Shown here one piece after another: positions 49,121-61,865 of a stretch of DNA of 64,000 nt. The notes beneath the pieces are model-generated. The model had not been told where the DNA came from. It ran no database searches and worked only from the letters and a program-made list of their open reading frames with translations. Position 1 is the stretch's first letter. Each line of letters starts with the position of its first letter. The stretch is from Numida meleagris (Eukaryota; Chordata; Aves; Galliformes; Numididae), in contig NC_034410.1 of the NCBI RefSeq assembly GCF_002078875.1, forward strand, positions 75,546,661 through 75,610,660, in the 5' to 3' direction. A program made the position numbers and the translations under genes.

Positions 49121-49579
49121 GTTGTTCAGAAACAAACTTCCTCCTTTCTGGCAGCTGTTAAACTCTCTCTTTTGACAGATTTTTTATCAGCCTCACAATC
49201 AGCTGGCAATGTCTAATCCTCACCTTGTTTTATAATTGTACAGGAGTCATGTATTAAATGATTAACTTAAATCTAGATCAGTGACATCCTCTGTATTAGA
49301 TCCTTTCTACGAGAAATCAGAGTTACTTAATTTTTAAAGAGACATTGGTCTTACTGTCTATCTTTTCTAAAAACATGCTGATAATTGGGATAATTGTGTT
49401 TGTCTCTTTGTCCATAGTCACTATTCAAGACCATCCCTAAGACGATAGCCAGTACTGAAGTGAACTATATTGGAAATTTTTGGTGGATAATTTTCCACTT
49501 TTTTTTTTGGAAAATAATGAAGGTGTTAAGCAATTTGAGCAACAAGTTCTGAACTAGATAAATAGTTCCACCACAAGAA

Positions 49580-49632
49580 GACAGCCAGCCAGCCAGAAAG
49601 ACAGGCAGACAAAGAAAGAAAGAAAAAGAAGA
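49580..49632. repeat. (CCAG)n/(AAAG)n mixed simple repeat
   Basis: A short AGCCAGCC run followed by AAAGAAAGAAAG, both read directly. Confidence 0.75.
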
Positions 49633-52132
49633 GATGGTAGGGTAGTGCTTTCTCTGAATCAGTTTACCCTCTATCGTCCAGTGCATTCAGTGTGTTTTCC
49701 CCTTTCCTTTTGAAAATCCCCCCCACCATATTAATGGAATTATATACGAACCTTAATTGTTGCAGGAAATCTTGATTTCCAGCTACTATTTGTCTTTGAA
49801 AATCTCCCTTTGTGCAACATCAGCTAAATTAGATGTGTCCTGGCTTAGACTGACAGATTAGAAACCAAGTAAGAGCATTAAAATTTAGAGCCCTCATTTC
49901 ACACGCATGAAAGTTGGCAATGCTGATAGTAACAGGAAACTTGAAACAGGAGGACAACTCAGCTAACAATGTGACTTCCAAGTGGATAGCGTGTCGTATG
50001 CAGCATACTAGAAATGCAGCTCTGATAGATGTATACATGTTAGGAAAAAACATTGAGTAGATGTAATGAAAAGAATTAAATGCCTTCTAAGCAGTCATCT
50101 AATTTGAGGTAGGTTAAGTATTTTGCATAGCTAGAAGTGGTGATCAGGAAAGGACACAATACTAGCCATCTCCTATCCCTATATGTCTTCAGATCAATAG
50201 GCCAGACTTGGCTGTTAATTTTTTTACTCCATGACATATTTAAAGAGAATCAATTTTGGACAGAGGAAAGAAGGAGATGTAAAAAGAAAGAACGTGCACT
50301 AACAGATATTTAATTTTCCCCTGCTCATTGAGGTATCCATGTTGTATGATATTCATGTTTATTTTTTTACAACTGTTTCATTAGTGTTTTTTTAGAGACA
50401 TGCATTGCTATCCCATGGAACATACGTGTCAAAAAAATCAAACAAGAAAAGGAATGCCTCCATACTACAAGGAAACAACTTTCTAAAGTCACATTTTCTT
50501 CAGACTGCGAACTTTTCTAAAACACATTGCAGGAAGATGCTCTGGGTAGTAAAAGTGTCTAACATTTAAGTTTATGATGAGTGCATCAGAAATAAAAAAG
50601 TTGCTACAGGTTGCCCCAAAGAGACACTAGTTTCTTTAACACTCAAAAGTGTGGAGCAGGTTTTCCTGATTCCCTGTCTTAATGAAATCCCAAAATCACA
50701 GAACATTTAACCACCTCTCAGTTTTAGTCTCTGAAAGATTAATGTCACTCTAGCATGAACAAGATTTTCTTTCTGAAATAGAAGAAATAAAAGTATTAAA
50801 ATTAAATCATTGTGACGTATCCTTAGGCACAAGCATTCTGTTACCAGTGAGTACACATACACTGAAAAGAGAACCCTTTGAATTCAAAGACTGAAAGCTC
50901 TTATACTTGTGCTGAAGGTAAACCTATTGGTTGCACCAGAGCTTCATAATAATTACTGCTTAGTACAACAAGAGTATTATGACCAATATATGTTCAAAAA
51001 GGAGTTTCTTGCACAAATACATTTTATACACCAAAATCAATGATAGAATTCATAAACTAATATGACTCACTGAAGTGAAAGAGGAAGTCTCAGAAAACTA
51101 CTGGGAATTATTTTCAATCATTTGCTGTGACATGACTTACAAGATATGCTATGGTCTTTAAATATAGCAATAAACCAAAAGTGTAATGCTACAAAGTGTG
51201 ATGTATTTTTTCATTCATTTCTCTTCATCCTGGTCTTTTCAATTCTAAAATATGAGGTAACTTCAACCAAAAGCTGCCCTGGGGCCTGAAAGGCTGGAAA
51301 AAGATGTGTGCTTCACCATTCTGTGGCTGTGAGTAATCTGAATTCCCACTGTCTGTGGAAGCGGAAATCAGTCAAAATCTACTGTCTTCCTAATCTTGAA
51401 ATCTGTGGAACCAGGGGAGTACAATAGCTTTTCAATTTACATGTGATAAACAATATGAGCTCCTCCCCAGAATTATAATAATTTTATTTTGGACAAGGCC
51501 CATTTAAGTTATTTTTTCCTCATGAGTCATCTGTCAGCATAAAACCATCAGTACATGCATAATTTTACTACTGTTGGCATTTTCAAATCCTCCATAATTT
51601 GTAACATAAAACTTGGAAGACATTCCAGAGTATCGTCATTCAGAATGTTTTGCTCTTTACTGTCAATTTAAAACAGCTAAAATTCAGCTTATTCTTACCA
51701 GCACCTTTTACTTAATATTGTTTCCTACTTTCTTACTTGTTATTTCTCACTGCATGTTGTATTTAATGAGAGTATAAGATTTGAGTTTTAAGCTGAGCTA
51801 TAATTTATTCTTTCAGCTCTTAATATTCTGATATTTTCAGGCAGTGGGTACCTTATAACTGAATAAAGTAGGGAGGGTTCCAAATTTATATGAATTTGGC
51901 ACAAAATACACCAGATTGTTATGACTGTGACAGAAAAAGAAACAATATTAAAAATTATACACTGATAGTTAATCATGGCTAGCTGCTGTTGAAGTACCTA
52001 GCTGTACTTCACAGTATGCAAAAATATTTTGGGAAGACCCATAAAAATGTTAGCCAAACCACTGCATTTTCAGAACGATTATGGGCAATTTTTTTTTCAT
52101 TAACGGGTATAAATTCCTTTAAGGTTACTAAC

Positions 52133-52163
52133 AAAAAAAAAAAAAAAAGAAGAAGAAGAAGAA
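52133..52163. repeat. Poly(A) followed by (GAA)n
   Basis: Sixteen A followed by about five GAA units. This is typical of slippage at the tail of a retroposed sequence, but no retroposed body could be recognised upstream. Confidence 0.85.
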
Positions 52164-52800
52164 TTTGTAAGCAGTCTCCTTGAGAGCCATGTAATATCAA
52201 TATTTTAAGGGATGTAGAAATTTGGAGTACCACCTGTTGGTGGAACATAAAAGTAACTTATTTTCCTGCTGAATTATAGATATTATGCTTTGGTGAAGAG
52301 CTAGAGTCAATCATGATTTTTGATAATTTCACCAAAAACACACATAACGTGAAGTTGTATTACAAGAAATAGCAGTTATTTATGATTAAGTTATTTCAGG
52401 TTGATGATATTTAGTATGGATATAGCAAACCATATTTCAAAGAACTTTGTAAATCTTATCTGTTTATAAATATATCTGCTTTTTGGAATTATTTACGCTA
52501 GTCTTTGTTTTGGATAAATGTGTGAAATTAAAATTTAACACCCCAACATGCAACACAGAATAAACAGAAGCAGTAGAAGGTAAAAAGATTTAATCTAGCA
52601 CAGAGACCATTCTAATTTTATCAACTGTTAAATCAAAACTGATGTTTTGTAAGTTGCATTATTGCAGGCCAGATTTAATCTTAAAGGTACATCTGTGGAG
52701 ATGGTACAGAGAGGCTATTCAACGCACTGAAAGATAGCCTTTAACCCCTCAAAAATGTGTAACATTGCTAGTTACCTAAATCAGATAGGGACAGAGTCAC

Positions 52801-52850
52801 AAAAAATAAATAAAATAAAATAAAATAAAATAAAATAAAATAAAATAATA
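52801..52850. repeat. (TAAAA)n microsatellite
   Basis: Seven perfect TAAAA units (52811-52845) with AAATAAA and TAATA flanks. Confidence 0.9.
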
Positions 52851-53938
52851 ACATGCTGGCACTTGTGTGAAAGTATGATTCAGTCTCTTTTTGTTAAAAA
52901 AATATACCTTCTCAGTTCTAACCTAGACATTTTTAACTTGTGCTAATGTTATCTTTCAGTTTTCAGAAACTCCTCTATAGTTTTTGCTCTAGAAAAGTAG
53001 AGAGGAAAGTGAAAGTCTCTCACAAAGAAATCAAGTGTATGTCCTTCAGTCTCTATTTAGTTACATTGCTAAATCATACTCTGTTAGTCACTGTTCATAG
53101 AAATATCTACCCTTTCTCTGAAAAGTTACTGTATTTCTTATGATACAAATTTAGTTTTCTTGAAAGTGGATGATTGCTGCATACGTAGTATATGTAGCAC
53201 TCAAGATAATTTTCTAGGGTCCTGCATTAATTCTTCTTACTCTCCTGCAAATTCTTCTGATATGTTTAATTGCATTTTTTTTTTCTCTTGGCAACATCAC
53301 ACTGATAACTTAACCCATCTTTAAGAACTCAAATTTTTCTGTTCCACTGTCATTTCCTTCTCATAACTCTTTCATTTCTAGAAGAAAATTCTTTTATCAA
53401 TCCTTACTAGCAATAACTTCTTGTTCGTGCATTTTAGATGAATTTCTATTTGCCTCTTTAGCCTTTATTACTTTTCTTTGCCAATGCATTCTAAGCTTTG
53501 CTCACTGCAAGGGTCAAAGTAATTTATCTGCAGCTGTCCAGATAACTTTCTCCTTCTCAAAAGTTTTTACTTCATGAACTATTTTCCATGCACACAACAC
53601 TGAACTTTAAGTTAAAATAATTGCCTCTAGATTTGTTTGTGATTTCCTAGAATTCTGTAGTCAGCAATACAAAAACTGGAGGCAATCCATCCCATCAGGT
53701 AGTCCATCTATTATGCTGCTGAGGAGATACTGACCACCTCATTTTTTTGTGTAATTTCAGGTGTGCTGGTTTACTCTTCCAAACTATTATTATCAGAGCT
53801 GTCTTATTCCTGTCACATATTCAGTGATACCCCATTTTCTGAAAACAGAAGCAGAGTACTAATTCAGCCTGGAGCTATACTCAGATTAATTTTGAACCTG
53901 ATCAGGAGGAGCTCAACTTTGGTTAATTATTGTCTTTC

Positions 53939-53980
53939 TTATTTCCTTGACCAGATTCCTTATTTCCTTGACCACGTTCC
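53939..53980. repeat. 21-base tandem duplication
   Basis: TTATTTCCTTGACCAGATTCC is followed by the same 21 bases with two adjacent differences (CAGATTCC versus CACGTTCC). Confidence 0.8.
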
Positions 53981-56177
53981 TTGATGATAAATCTTTTTTC
54001 TTTTTTCTTCATCCTAACAGGTTTCCACAATTTTTTTCCATTTTTTTTCTTAGTATCCTGTCTTAACTGCCTAGACATCCAACTACATCTAGAGCACTGT
54101 CCAATTTTCCTTATGCTGGTCGATAAAATCAAAATATGCTGAGCTTTTTTCCTTTACAGAATCTTTGATACACAGATCTTTTTGGCCTGACCTCCCTAAA
54201 TTCCTTTACATGCCTCAAATCAGTGATTTTGATCTGGACAACATTAGTTATGAACTGCTTGTTTATCCTTTCTTTTAAGTTGAGCCTTCTCAAGTTTTTT
54301 AACTGTGTATCTACTATTTAGTTCTGGAATAGCTTTATTTCTTCTCAATATATCATTCTTTAATGGTAGATTTCTCAGCTCCCCAAACAGAAATGACTGT
54401 GCTATTCAAACTAACAATTTTTCTACCATCCATACGTACGAAATAAAAAATCCAGTAAGTACAAAAATACAAATACCTATAGTATTTATAATAAAAAGAA
54501 ATGCAGAATAAAATTCTTGGAGTCTGGAAAATACTTCTAATGTTGCAGCAGCAGTGCTGATATTTTAATCTTTCCCAAAAATTATTTTAACTAGTATATT
54601 AATCTAAGACCTCTTTGATGTCTTCTTCAGTCATACTTCAGCCACTTTAGTGGGAATATTAGTCCTTGATAACAACAATTAGTAGATTTTTCTTTGTTCC
54701 CATCAGATTTTCTTTTCCTTACATCTATGTTTTATTTTTTGTCTGGCAGGCAGTACATTTTCCATTCTCAAGTTCTGCTTTGGCTTCAGGACTGTCAATT
54801 CCTTAACAGCAGTCCCCACCAGGAAAAACACAAAGCTGTGATGTTTGTGAGTCTGTTATTTATTTCCTGAGTATTCTGATTTCAGTTTTATCTTTGACAT
54901 CATTCACCTTATTTCTTTTTACATTCCTGCCTCTGGCTGCCTCCATTTCTTCCTGCTATAAAGCCCTCTCTCTCCTTATCATGCCATTTTCTATCTGACT
55001 TTATTCTCAGCTCCCCACTACAACAAATCTTGTTCATCAGGGAACTGATAGACTTGTTCCCCATAACCTTGGGGTTTGCCAAGCCAGACCAGGAAAGAAC
55101 CGTGAGTTAACAATTCAAGTCTTCACTCAGCAGTGAAGAGGGAAGTTTCAGCTGGAATGAAGTTACAACTGGACAGAGTCCCAAAAGTCTCCATATTTCT
55201 GCTTAGCTCCTATCAATCAGGAAATACATCTTGGAATTAGCCCTCTTATTTGACTAACAATTCTGGGCCTAAAAATGCAGGCCACTGTCAAGCAAGACTC
55301 CTGCTGAGTTCTTAAACTGACTTTTCTCCAAGTCTGGGCACCAGAGTCAAAAAAAAAAAAGGAAAGCACTGACAACTCTGTTCCCCCTCTTTTGTATCCC
55401 ACACAACCTTTAAAAGCACTATCAAACAACCTGCTTGTGATCTGGGATTCTCTACAGAATCAACATGCTGACTGAACCACTGAACGTGAGGAATGAAGCC
55501 GTTATCTGCTAACTCCTAACAAATTTACATTGTCAGGCATAACTTCAGAGTTTCCCTAAAGTCCTATTTCTAACTGAAGAGCTTAATCGTTAAGAAACAT
55601 AGAAGTTTATATTCATGACATAGAATATTGTTTTATATTTATTCAATAGCATAAAGATAACCAACTAGCTTCACTTTTTATGAGAAGCATCTTTTAGTTC
55701 AGATTTGACCCTTATTCATCCCATGTAGTATTTCAGTCTCCTGCATAATGTTATAATTTCCTGACTAAGCTTCCCAGAGTCTGGGCCCTTGAGCAATTGT
55801 GGAAATGACAAGGGAAACTCTAAGATTATTTAGAAATGTCAAGCCCAGAGATGTAGCAGCACTTTTTTTAAAAAAAACTTTGTTAACTGTAGTATTGAAT
55901 CAGCTTTATACTGAGAAAATAACAGATCTATTTATGACAACTGTAATAACTGAGGCTGATAAGGTCTTATCCCAGTTGTGACCTCAAGTTCTGCAAAGTC
56001 AATGAAAGTTCATAAAACGTTCCCAAACTCCTAATAACATGTACTGATGGGACAAAGTTCAAAAGAGAGAGGCAAGAGAGAGAAAATACCTAACAGAATA
56101 CTATACCAGAGCATGGACACCATAAAAGGACAGGAACAAAATCACTTTTGGCAAACACTAGCAATGCAGAAATGAAT

Positions 56178-57213
56178 TAGGTTTGTGATAAGTGGTTCTG
56201 TGTCAGGGTGGAGGCTGGTCACGAGTGGTGTCCCCCAAGGCTCAGTCCTGGGACCGGTGCTCTTCAATGTCTTTATCAATGACATAGACGATGGAATCGA
56301 GTGCACTCTCAGCAAGTTTGCAGATGACACCAAGCTGAGCGGTGCAGTCAATACACTGGAAGGAAGGGAAGCCATCCAGAGGGACCTGGACAGGCTGGAC
56401 AAGTGGGCCCACGAGAACCTAATGAGGTTCAACAAGGCCAAGTGCAGGGTGCTGCACTTGGGCCAGGGCAATCCCAGGTATTTATACAAACTGGGGGAAG
56501 AAGCACTTGAAAGCAGCCCTGCAGAGAGGGACTTGGGGGTCCTGGAGGACAAGAAGCTGGACATGAGCCAGCAGTGTGTGCTGGCAGCCCGGAGGGCCAA
56601 CTATGTTCTGGGCTGCATTAAAAGAGGAGTGGTCAGCAGGGAGAGGGAGGTGGTGGTCCCCCTCTACTCAGCTCTTGTGAGGCCCCATCTGGAGTACTGT
56701 GTCCAGGCCTGGGGCCCCCAGCACAAGAAGGACATGGAGCTCTTGGAACGAGTGCAGAGGAGGGCAACCAAGATGATCAGAGGGCTGGAGCACCTCTCCT
56801 ATGAGGAAAGGTTGAGGGAACTGGGCTTGTTTAGTTTGGAGAAGAGAAGGCTCCAGGGAGACCTCATTGTGGCCTTCCAGTACTTGAAGGGAGTGTATAA
56901 ACAGGAGGGGGATCGATTGTTTGTGAGGGTAGATAGCGATAGGACAAGGGGGAATGGATTTAAGCTGAGACAGGGGAGATTTAGGTTAGATATTAGGAGG
57001 AAGTTTTTCACACAGAGGGTGGTGACGCACTGGAACAGGTTGCCCAGGAGATTGTGGACGCCCCGTCTCTGGAGGCGTTCAAGGCCAGACTGGACGTGGC
57101 TCTGGGCAGCCTGGTCTAGTGGTTGGTGACCCTGCACTTGGCAGGGGGGTTGAGACTCAATGATCTTTGAGGTCCTTTTCAACCCAGGCCATTCTATGAT
57201 TCTATGATTCTAC
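56178..57213 (+). mobile_element. CR1 LINE, sense, 5'-truncated, best-preserved copy
   Basis: This is the longest CR1 in the window (about 1.04 kb). It starts within the RT domain at GTTTGTGATAAGTGGTTCTG and ends with ATTCTATGATTCTATGATTCTAC, nearly three units of the terminal repeat. The 3' UTR (TTGAGACTCAATGATCTTTG, then AGGTCCTTTTCAACCCAGG) is intact. The coding part is open for 314 codons. Compared with the other copies it has the fewest visible lesions, so it is probably one of the youngest here. The copy at 25.49 kb is its closest relative in the window. Confidence 0.97.
56185..57129 (+). pseudogene. CR1 ORF2 reverse transcriptase, C-terminal 314 codons
   Basis: The open frame starts at an internal methionine created by truncation. 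Residues 15-24 ([10 protein letters not shown]) and 45-48 (FADD) are RT motifs, the FADD aspartates being catalytic metal ligands. Further on are the CR1-specific C-terminal blocks ([86 protein letters not shown]). Upstream motifs, including the first catalytic aspartate and the whole endonuclease domain, were never copied, so no active enzyme is possible. Near 57045-57052 one base is missing in CCCAGGAGATTG relative to the family CCCAGGGAGGTTG. The last part is therefore read out of frame ([11 protein letters not shown]...) to a stop at 57127-57129 instead of the normal one about ten bases earlier. Confidence 0.93.
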
Positions 57214-58836
57214 GAATGAACGAAAACTGGTGTACCGGAAACATAGTCTATTCAATACCTGCCTTTAGCCTTTCTTATGGTTTTTAAAAAGATAGTTTGA
57301 AAGGAAGGACAGTAACTTTTTTTCATCTTACTATGGACATTATCAGATTAGCTCATTATAAAGCTAGGCAAAGACCCCTGCATAATTAATGTGTCTTTCT
57401 TCTCTCTTATCTTCCCAGGATCCAGAGGAAAGACTTGATAAAACCTACTGAGACTGAGCTCCAGACTTGGATACTAAAAAGACAAAAAGTCATATTCCTC
57501 CTATCATTATGATTTCATTATCTTTCCTTACTTTTTTGTTTACTTAGAAAATAGGACAATGGCTGTCTGCCAAAATCCAAAAAGAAATACTTTTTTCCCC
57601 GTGACATATGTCTATATGACAACATATTGAATTTTAATTAATGACTTCTTACATTTAAAAAAAAAAGCATCTTGATGGGTTTTTGACCACCATTTTCTGT
57701 TTTGCAGTCAGATTTGATTCTTTTAGTGTTTTGTTGATAGTGTATTCTGTAAATCATTATTTCTTATCCTAACACATATTTCCTAGTTTCTGTGAAATGC
57801 TAAGTAAGTAGAGGTATCTCTACTTAAAACCAGTTTAACTTTACCATTACCAAAAAAACATTGCATACAACATTGAAAACATAGAATAGTCAATATATGA
57901 ATAATGGTAATTCACTGGGCTCATTTATCCTTTAATTCTAAAAGGAAGATTTACAGGAGCACATTCAGTATGATTCCAGATCTGCTAAATCATGCCACTG
58001 AACAAATCACTCTGCATGGGCTAAGGCAGAGATTTGGTTGAGAAATAGGGGGACATCAGGCCACTTCACAGAGACAAAGGTCAGTGTTCATACCACAGCA
58101 GCTGTTATACAATTCCCTTTTGCCAATTCCTGGAAAAGTTTTTGCTCTTGTTTTCCTTGCCAGAATACAGCTGTGGCTGGCTGATGAATGTTGTGCAGAA
58201 TAAATACTGTGTCACTGAACCACAGACACTAAGCTTCCCCTGTGGCCACTGATGGAGAGTGTAACTGCAATATCTTATCTTAAATATCCCTGAAATAAGA
58301 TAAATTTTAACTTGAAAAGAGATGGGAGATTTATGGAAAGCTATACATTGTATATCTACATCAGTATGAATAGTACAAAATAATGTGACTCTTTATAGTC
58401 ATGTCTAAATAATAGTTTCTATAGATTAAAGGAACTTTCAGCATAAAAGTTTATCATGGTCTACCAAAAATACCTCCTCTTTCATATTTAGTAGGATTCT
58501 AGCATAAACAGCACAAAGTAAAAATATTCTGAAATTATACGATCTTTTTAATGCTTAGGTAATTTCTCCATGAATTATTTACAAGTCTATTCCTCACTGC
58601 CTGTTAAATATATGATTCAGGATATTTCACCTTCCCTTTACATTATCATGCACTTCCCAGAGCCAAGTCTTTACACTTTTTCCTTACACAGCCTTATGTC
58701 ATTTAAACATTTATTCTTATATTTTCATCTTAGATAAAATTCATCCTGGGGCATATGATTCAACCTAAGTATTTGATTGTTTTCATAGGTAGTTTAAGAG
58801 TTTTGAGTCAGATGAATCACTAAGTAAATGTCATGG

Positions 58837-58868
58837 GTTTTTTTTGTTGTTGTTGTTTTGGTTTTTTT
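58837..58868. repeat. T-rich/(TTG)n simple repeat
   Basis: T-run, about four TTG units and a second T-run, read directly. Confidence 0.8.
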
Positions 58869-60907
58869 TAATATCACCCAGCATAATATTACATATCAGT
58901 TTATGTTAATACACTGATTGTATTATATATATATTATAAATTGGATATACCATATGTCTCCTCCTTAGAGGAAACTACTTAAAGTCTACATTAATCAGAA
59001 TTTAAGTAAACATATCTGATTTATGACAGCTTGCTTTACTGTTGGATGGAGTGCAGTGGGCCAGTTGCTTAATTGTCATTCATCACAGTGAAATAGCACT
59101 GATATTCATTCATTATTGGACCTTCAACAAGCTGGATGCACAATATTTCCTTACCAGCTCACACTATGACATTTTTAGTTGTGAGTATATTTTGTATTCT
59201 GAAACTCATGAGGCAATTTGATATCATATTCCTGAAAGCATGTATCACTGTAAAATGCAAGTAATAACCGGCCATGAATCTTCCATTTCTTAGTGTTTTT
59301 CAATCATCACAAAAGTTGCCTAACTAAAAGGTTCTATTTTTTTCATCCTCCGGTTTTCAAAGTCCATGATATTTAATAGTAAGAAGCAAGCTGTAACATG
59401 CCAACTCCTTATTCAGTGTTTTATGTTAGATCTAAGTTTATTATTTTTAATCTATTGTTCTTCTGCATCCAATACTTGCAAGTTATGATAGAGTTAAATA
59501 AGTAAAGTAAACTCAAAATATGTGAAATCCTTCTCTGTGCTCTCATACCATCCATTTATCATCATTATTATCTCCTCTATATAAATTCTTTAACTAGATT
59601 TTGGTTCCTAACAATGCTTAGCCAATTTGAATTAATTTTTCATTATATTCTGAAATAAAATTTGTTCAAAGTAATCTCCGGAGAGCATTGAGGTTTACAT
59701 AAATGTAAGACAAGGTGATATTTCAGTTCAAATTAAACATCATATTGATTTTCCACAAGAATTCTGGCCTTTGATTTAGGACTGCACTCTCATAATAGTG
59801 CTATAGGAATACACTCTTTCATGGATAGGGATCCCCATGCTTTTATCCTTTTGGCTGAAATGAATGTTATAATGGACCATTCAGAAAAAGATAAAGCATC
59901 TAACAACTGATTAAACACAGAACGAATTCATGCAGTGTTTATAGCAGTTCAAATCATACCTTCAGAAAGTTACTACTGAGGTCATCTTAGTCTGGAAAAC
60001 AGAGGTATCTGACAGAAACCATTCACCTAGAAAAACCCTACTGCGACAGCTACTGTTTTCACTCTTTGCTTTAGACTAAAAATAAGAAAACCGAGTTTTG
60101 CAGTTAGGAAGAGAAGGGTTGCCTTGTTGCAGGTAAAGTTTCTCTACCAGAGGTAGTATTTCTACATAAAAAAGTCTTCCTGTTTTCCCTACTTTCAAGA
60201 AATTTGAAGTATTGTTCCTATAAGAACAGGAACTGTATTTTGTTTACATCTACAATATGCAGATGTCTGCATGCATGCACACAGAGGCACACATCTGTTT
60301 ATGTTTATTAGTCTGTGATAATTTCATACAAAGCAATACTCATATAACTAGTACTTAGACTATTCTTACTCATACTCCAAGCACTTTTGGGACTGGCAGT
60401 ACAAATGAGATTGTCTGAGAAACACTGAAATTAGGGATTGCGAGAAAATAAGAGGAAAGCAGTGAAGAATCTCTTTACTTTGTTTGAAGGAGGCTAAGGA
60501 AAACATCTAGAATTACCACGTGTCATCTATTGGGAAAGACCTGGAACAATGCATACAGATGTGGGACTTTTTAAGGGTCATAGAAAATGAGACCCATGGA
60601 GTGAGAGGGAAAGAAGTAATAATGAGTATTGGGTAGATAAAGTCCTCTAGTGAGCCCTATACTAAAGCATGATTGTGAAAGTGTCAAGAATAACAGAATC
60701 AGTGTCCCCTTGATGAGCTGTTACGGGTATTTACTCTCACCAAAGAGACTGCAAAACAATGGAAGGTTTTTCTTTACCTCTTTTCATTAGTCAGGAATAT
60801 CCAGGGGGATGATGGACAAAAGCAATCAAGAGACAAAAGTACATAAGTGGTTTGGTTATCTTTTGAAGAAATGATCTTGCTGCCGTAAGAATTCCTTGTG
60901 GCTAAAT

Positions 60908-60935
60908 ACAGGTGCTAAAACACAGGTGCTAAAAC
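60908..60935. repeat. 14-base perfect tandem duplication
   Basis: ACAGGTGCTAAAAC occurs twice without interruption and is followed by ACA. Confidence 0.85.
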
Positions 60936-61721
60936 ACATAAATTAAAGTATTCCAGTTTGATCATCCCTAGCATATGCATGGAAAAGGGATGTTAGCCTC
61001 AATACCAGAATACAATCCAATAGTTTAGCACATTTCCTTATCCTTGTGTCTTAACTTCCCTCCAGTAGGAATCCACATTTATTAATATCATAACCAAAAT
61101 TGTGAATAAAAAGAAGGAAAATCACAATTTGAATAATATTTTTGTCTGGTCCATGAGAGCAAGTGATTCCACTTTTTTCTTTTAACCTTCAGTTTACTGT
61201 AAGATTTTTTTCTTAACAGATATGGGGAAAGTTATGTAGATTTAAAGGAAATTTAGTGTAATGCAGTTTCTAAGATAGAATGGCAATTACCCATTTTTTT
61301 ATCCATTATTAAAGAATAAAAATAGAAGAACATGGAAATGCAATTTGACCTAGTAGGATATATGGAGGAAATCTATAGCTTGAGAACAAAAGAAATCCTA
61401 CAAGACTGTATAAAAAAACAATAGAGTTGAACTGCTATACAAAAGAAAGAGAGCTGAATTATAAATGAAGGTGTTTGGATGCTTAGGCGGTGTTGATTTC
61501 TTGAACTATTGCTGACTCTTCTCTAGTTGAAGAGCAATCAGCCACAATAATCCCATAAACCAGATCTGAACCAGAAGACACTTTTGGACTATGCTAAAAG
61601 CAAATAATGCTGCAGGCTCCTATAACAGGTTTTGATCCACAAAACCTTGTCACACTTCTGGCTAGATTTTTCGTTGTAAATAAACATTCTAAAAATCAGA
61701 TAGAGGTGACATAGTCATAAA

Positions 61722-61865
61722 TTTATTCAGTTAGGAAAGAGCCTTAGAAGACCACCTAGTCCCAACCTCATTCTCATACCAGGGTCAACATTCAGTATAG
61801 GTCACACTGCTTTGGGCTTTGTCCAACCAGGTTTTGGAAACCTCCTAAGAGATAGTTCAAGAATT
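61722..61865 (-). mobile_element. Degraded CR1 LINE 3' end, antisense
   Basis: The plus strand reads TTCAGTTAGGAAAGAGCCTTAGAAGACCACCTAGTCCCAACCTC, a diverged CR1 3' UTR complement. It continues through GGGTCAACATTCAGTATAGGTCACACTGCTTTGGGCTTTGTCCAACC and GTTTTGGAAACCTCC, matching the 'GGGCTTTATCCAGTTG...TTGAAAACCTCC' of older subfamilies. The terminal repeat is almost erased (CATAAATTTATTCAG). No frame remains. Confidence 0.75.

Larger units (their letters stand above)
44856..56177. other. Long AT-rich stretch with simple repeats
   Basis: About 11 kb without a recognised gene. It contains simple repeats at 49580-49632, 52133-52163 and 52801-52850, a 21-base duplication at 53939-53980 and one possible ancient CR1/L3-like piece at 48690-49120. 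A stretch around 55060-55440 has LTR-like composition and a 12-base A run, but no terminal repeat could be paired. Confidence 0.5.
57214..61721. other. AT-rich unique DNA
   Basis: No gene was recognised. A strong-looking polypyrimidine tract and AG (57391-57418) resembles a splice acceptor. A T/TTG tract (58837-58868) and a TA run (58922-58935) are present, as is a 14-base tandem duplication (60908-60935). No transposon was recognised. Confidence 0.5.

Noticed and set aside
56142..56600. 152-codon minus-strand frame
   Set aside because: Antisense shadow of the CR1 ORF2 at 56185-57129.
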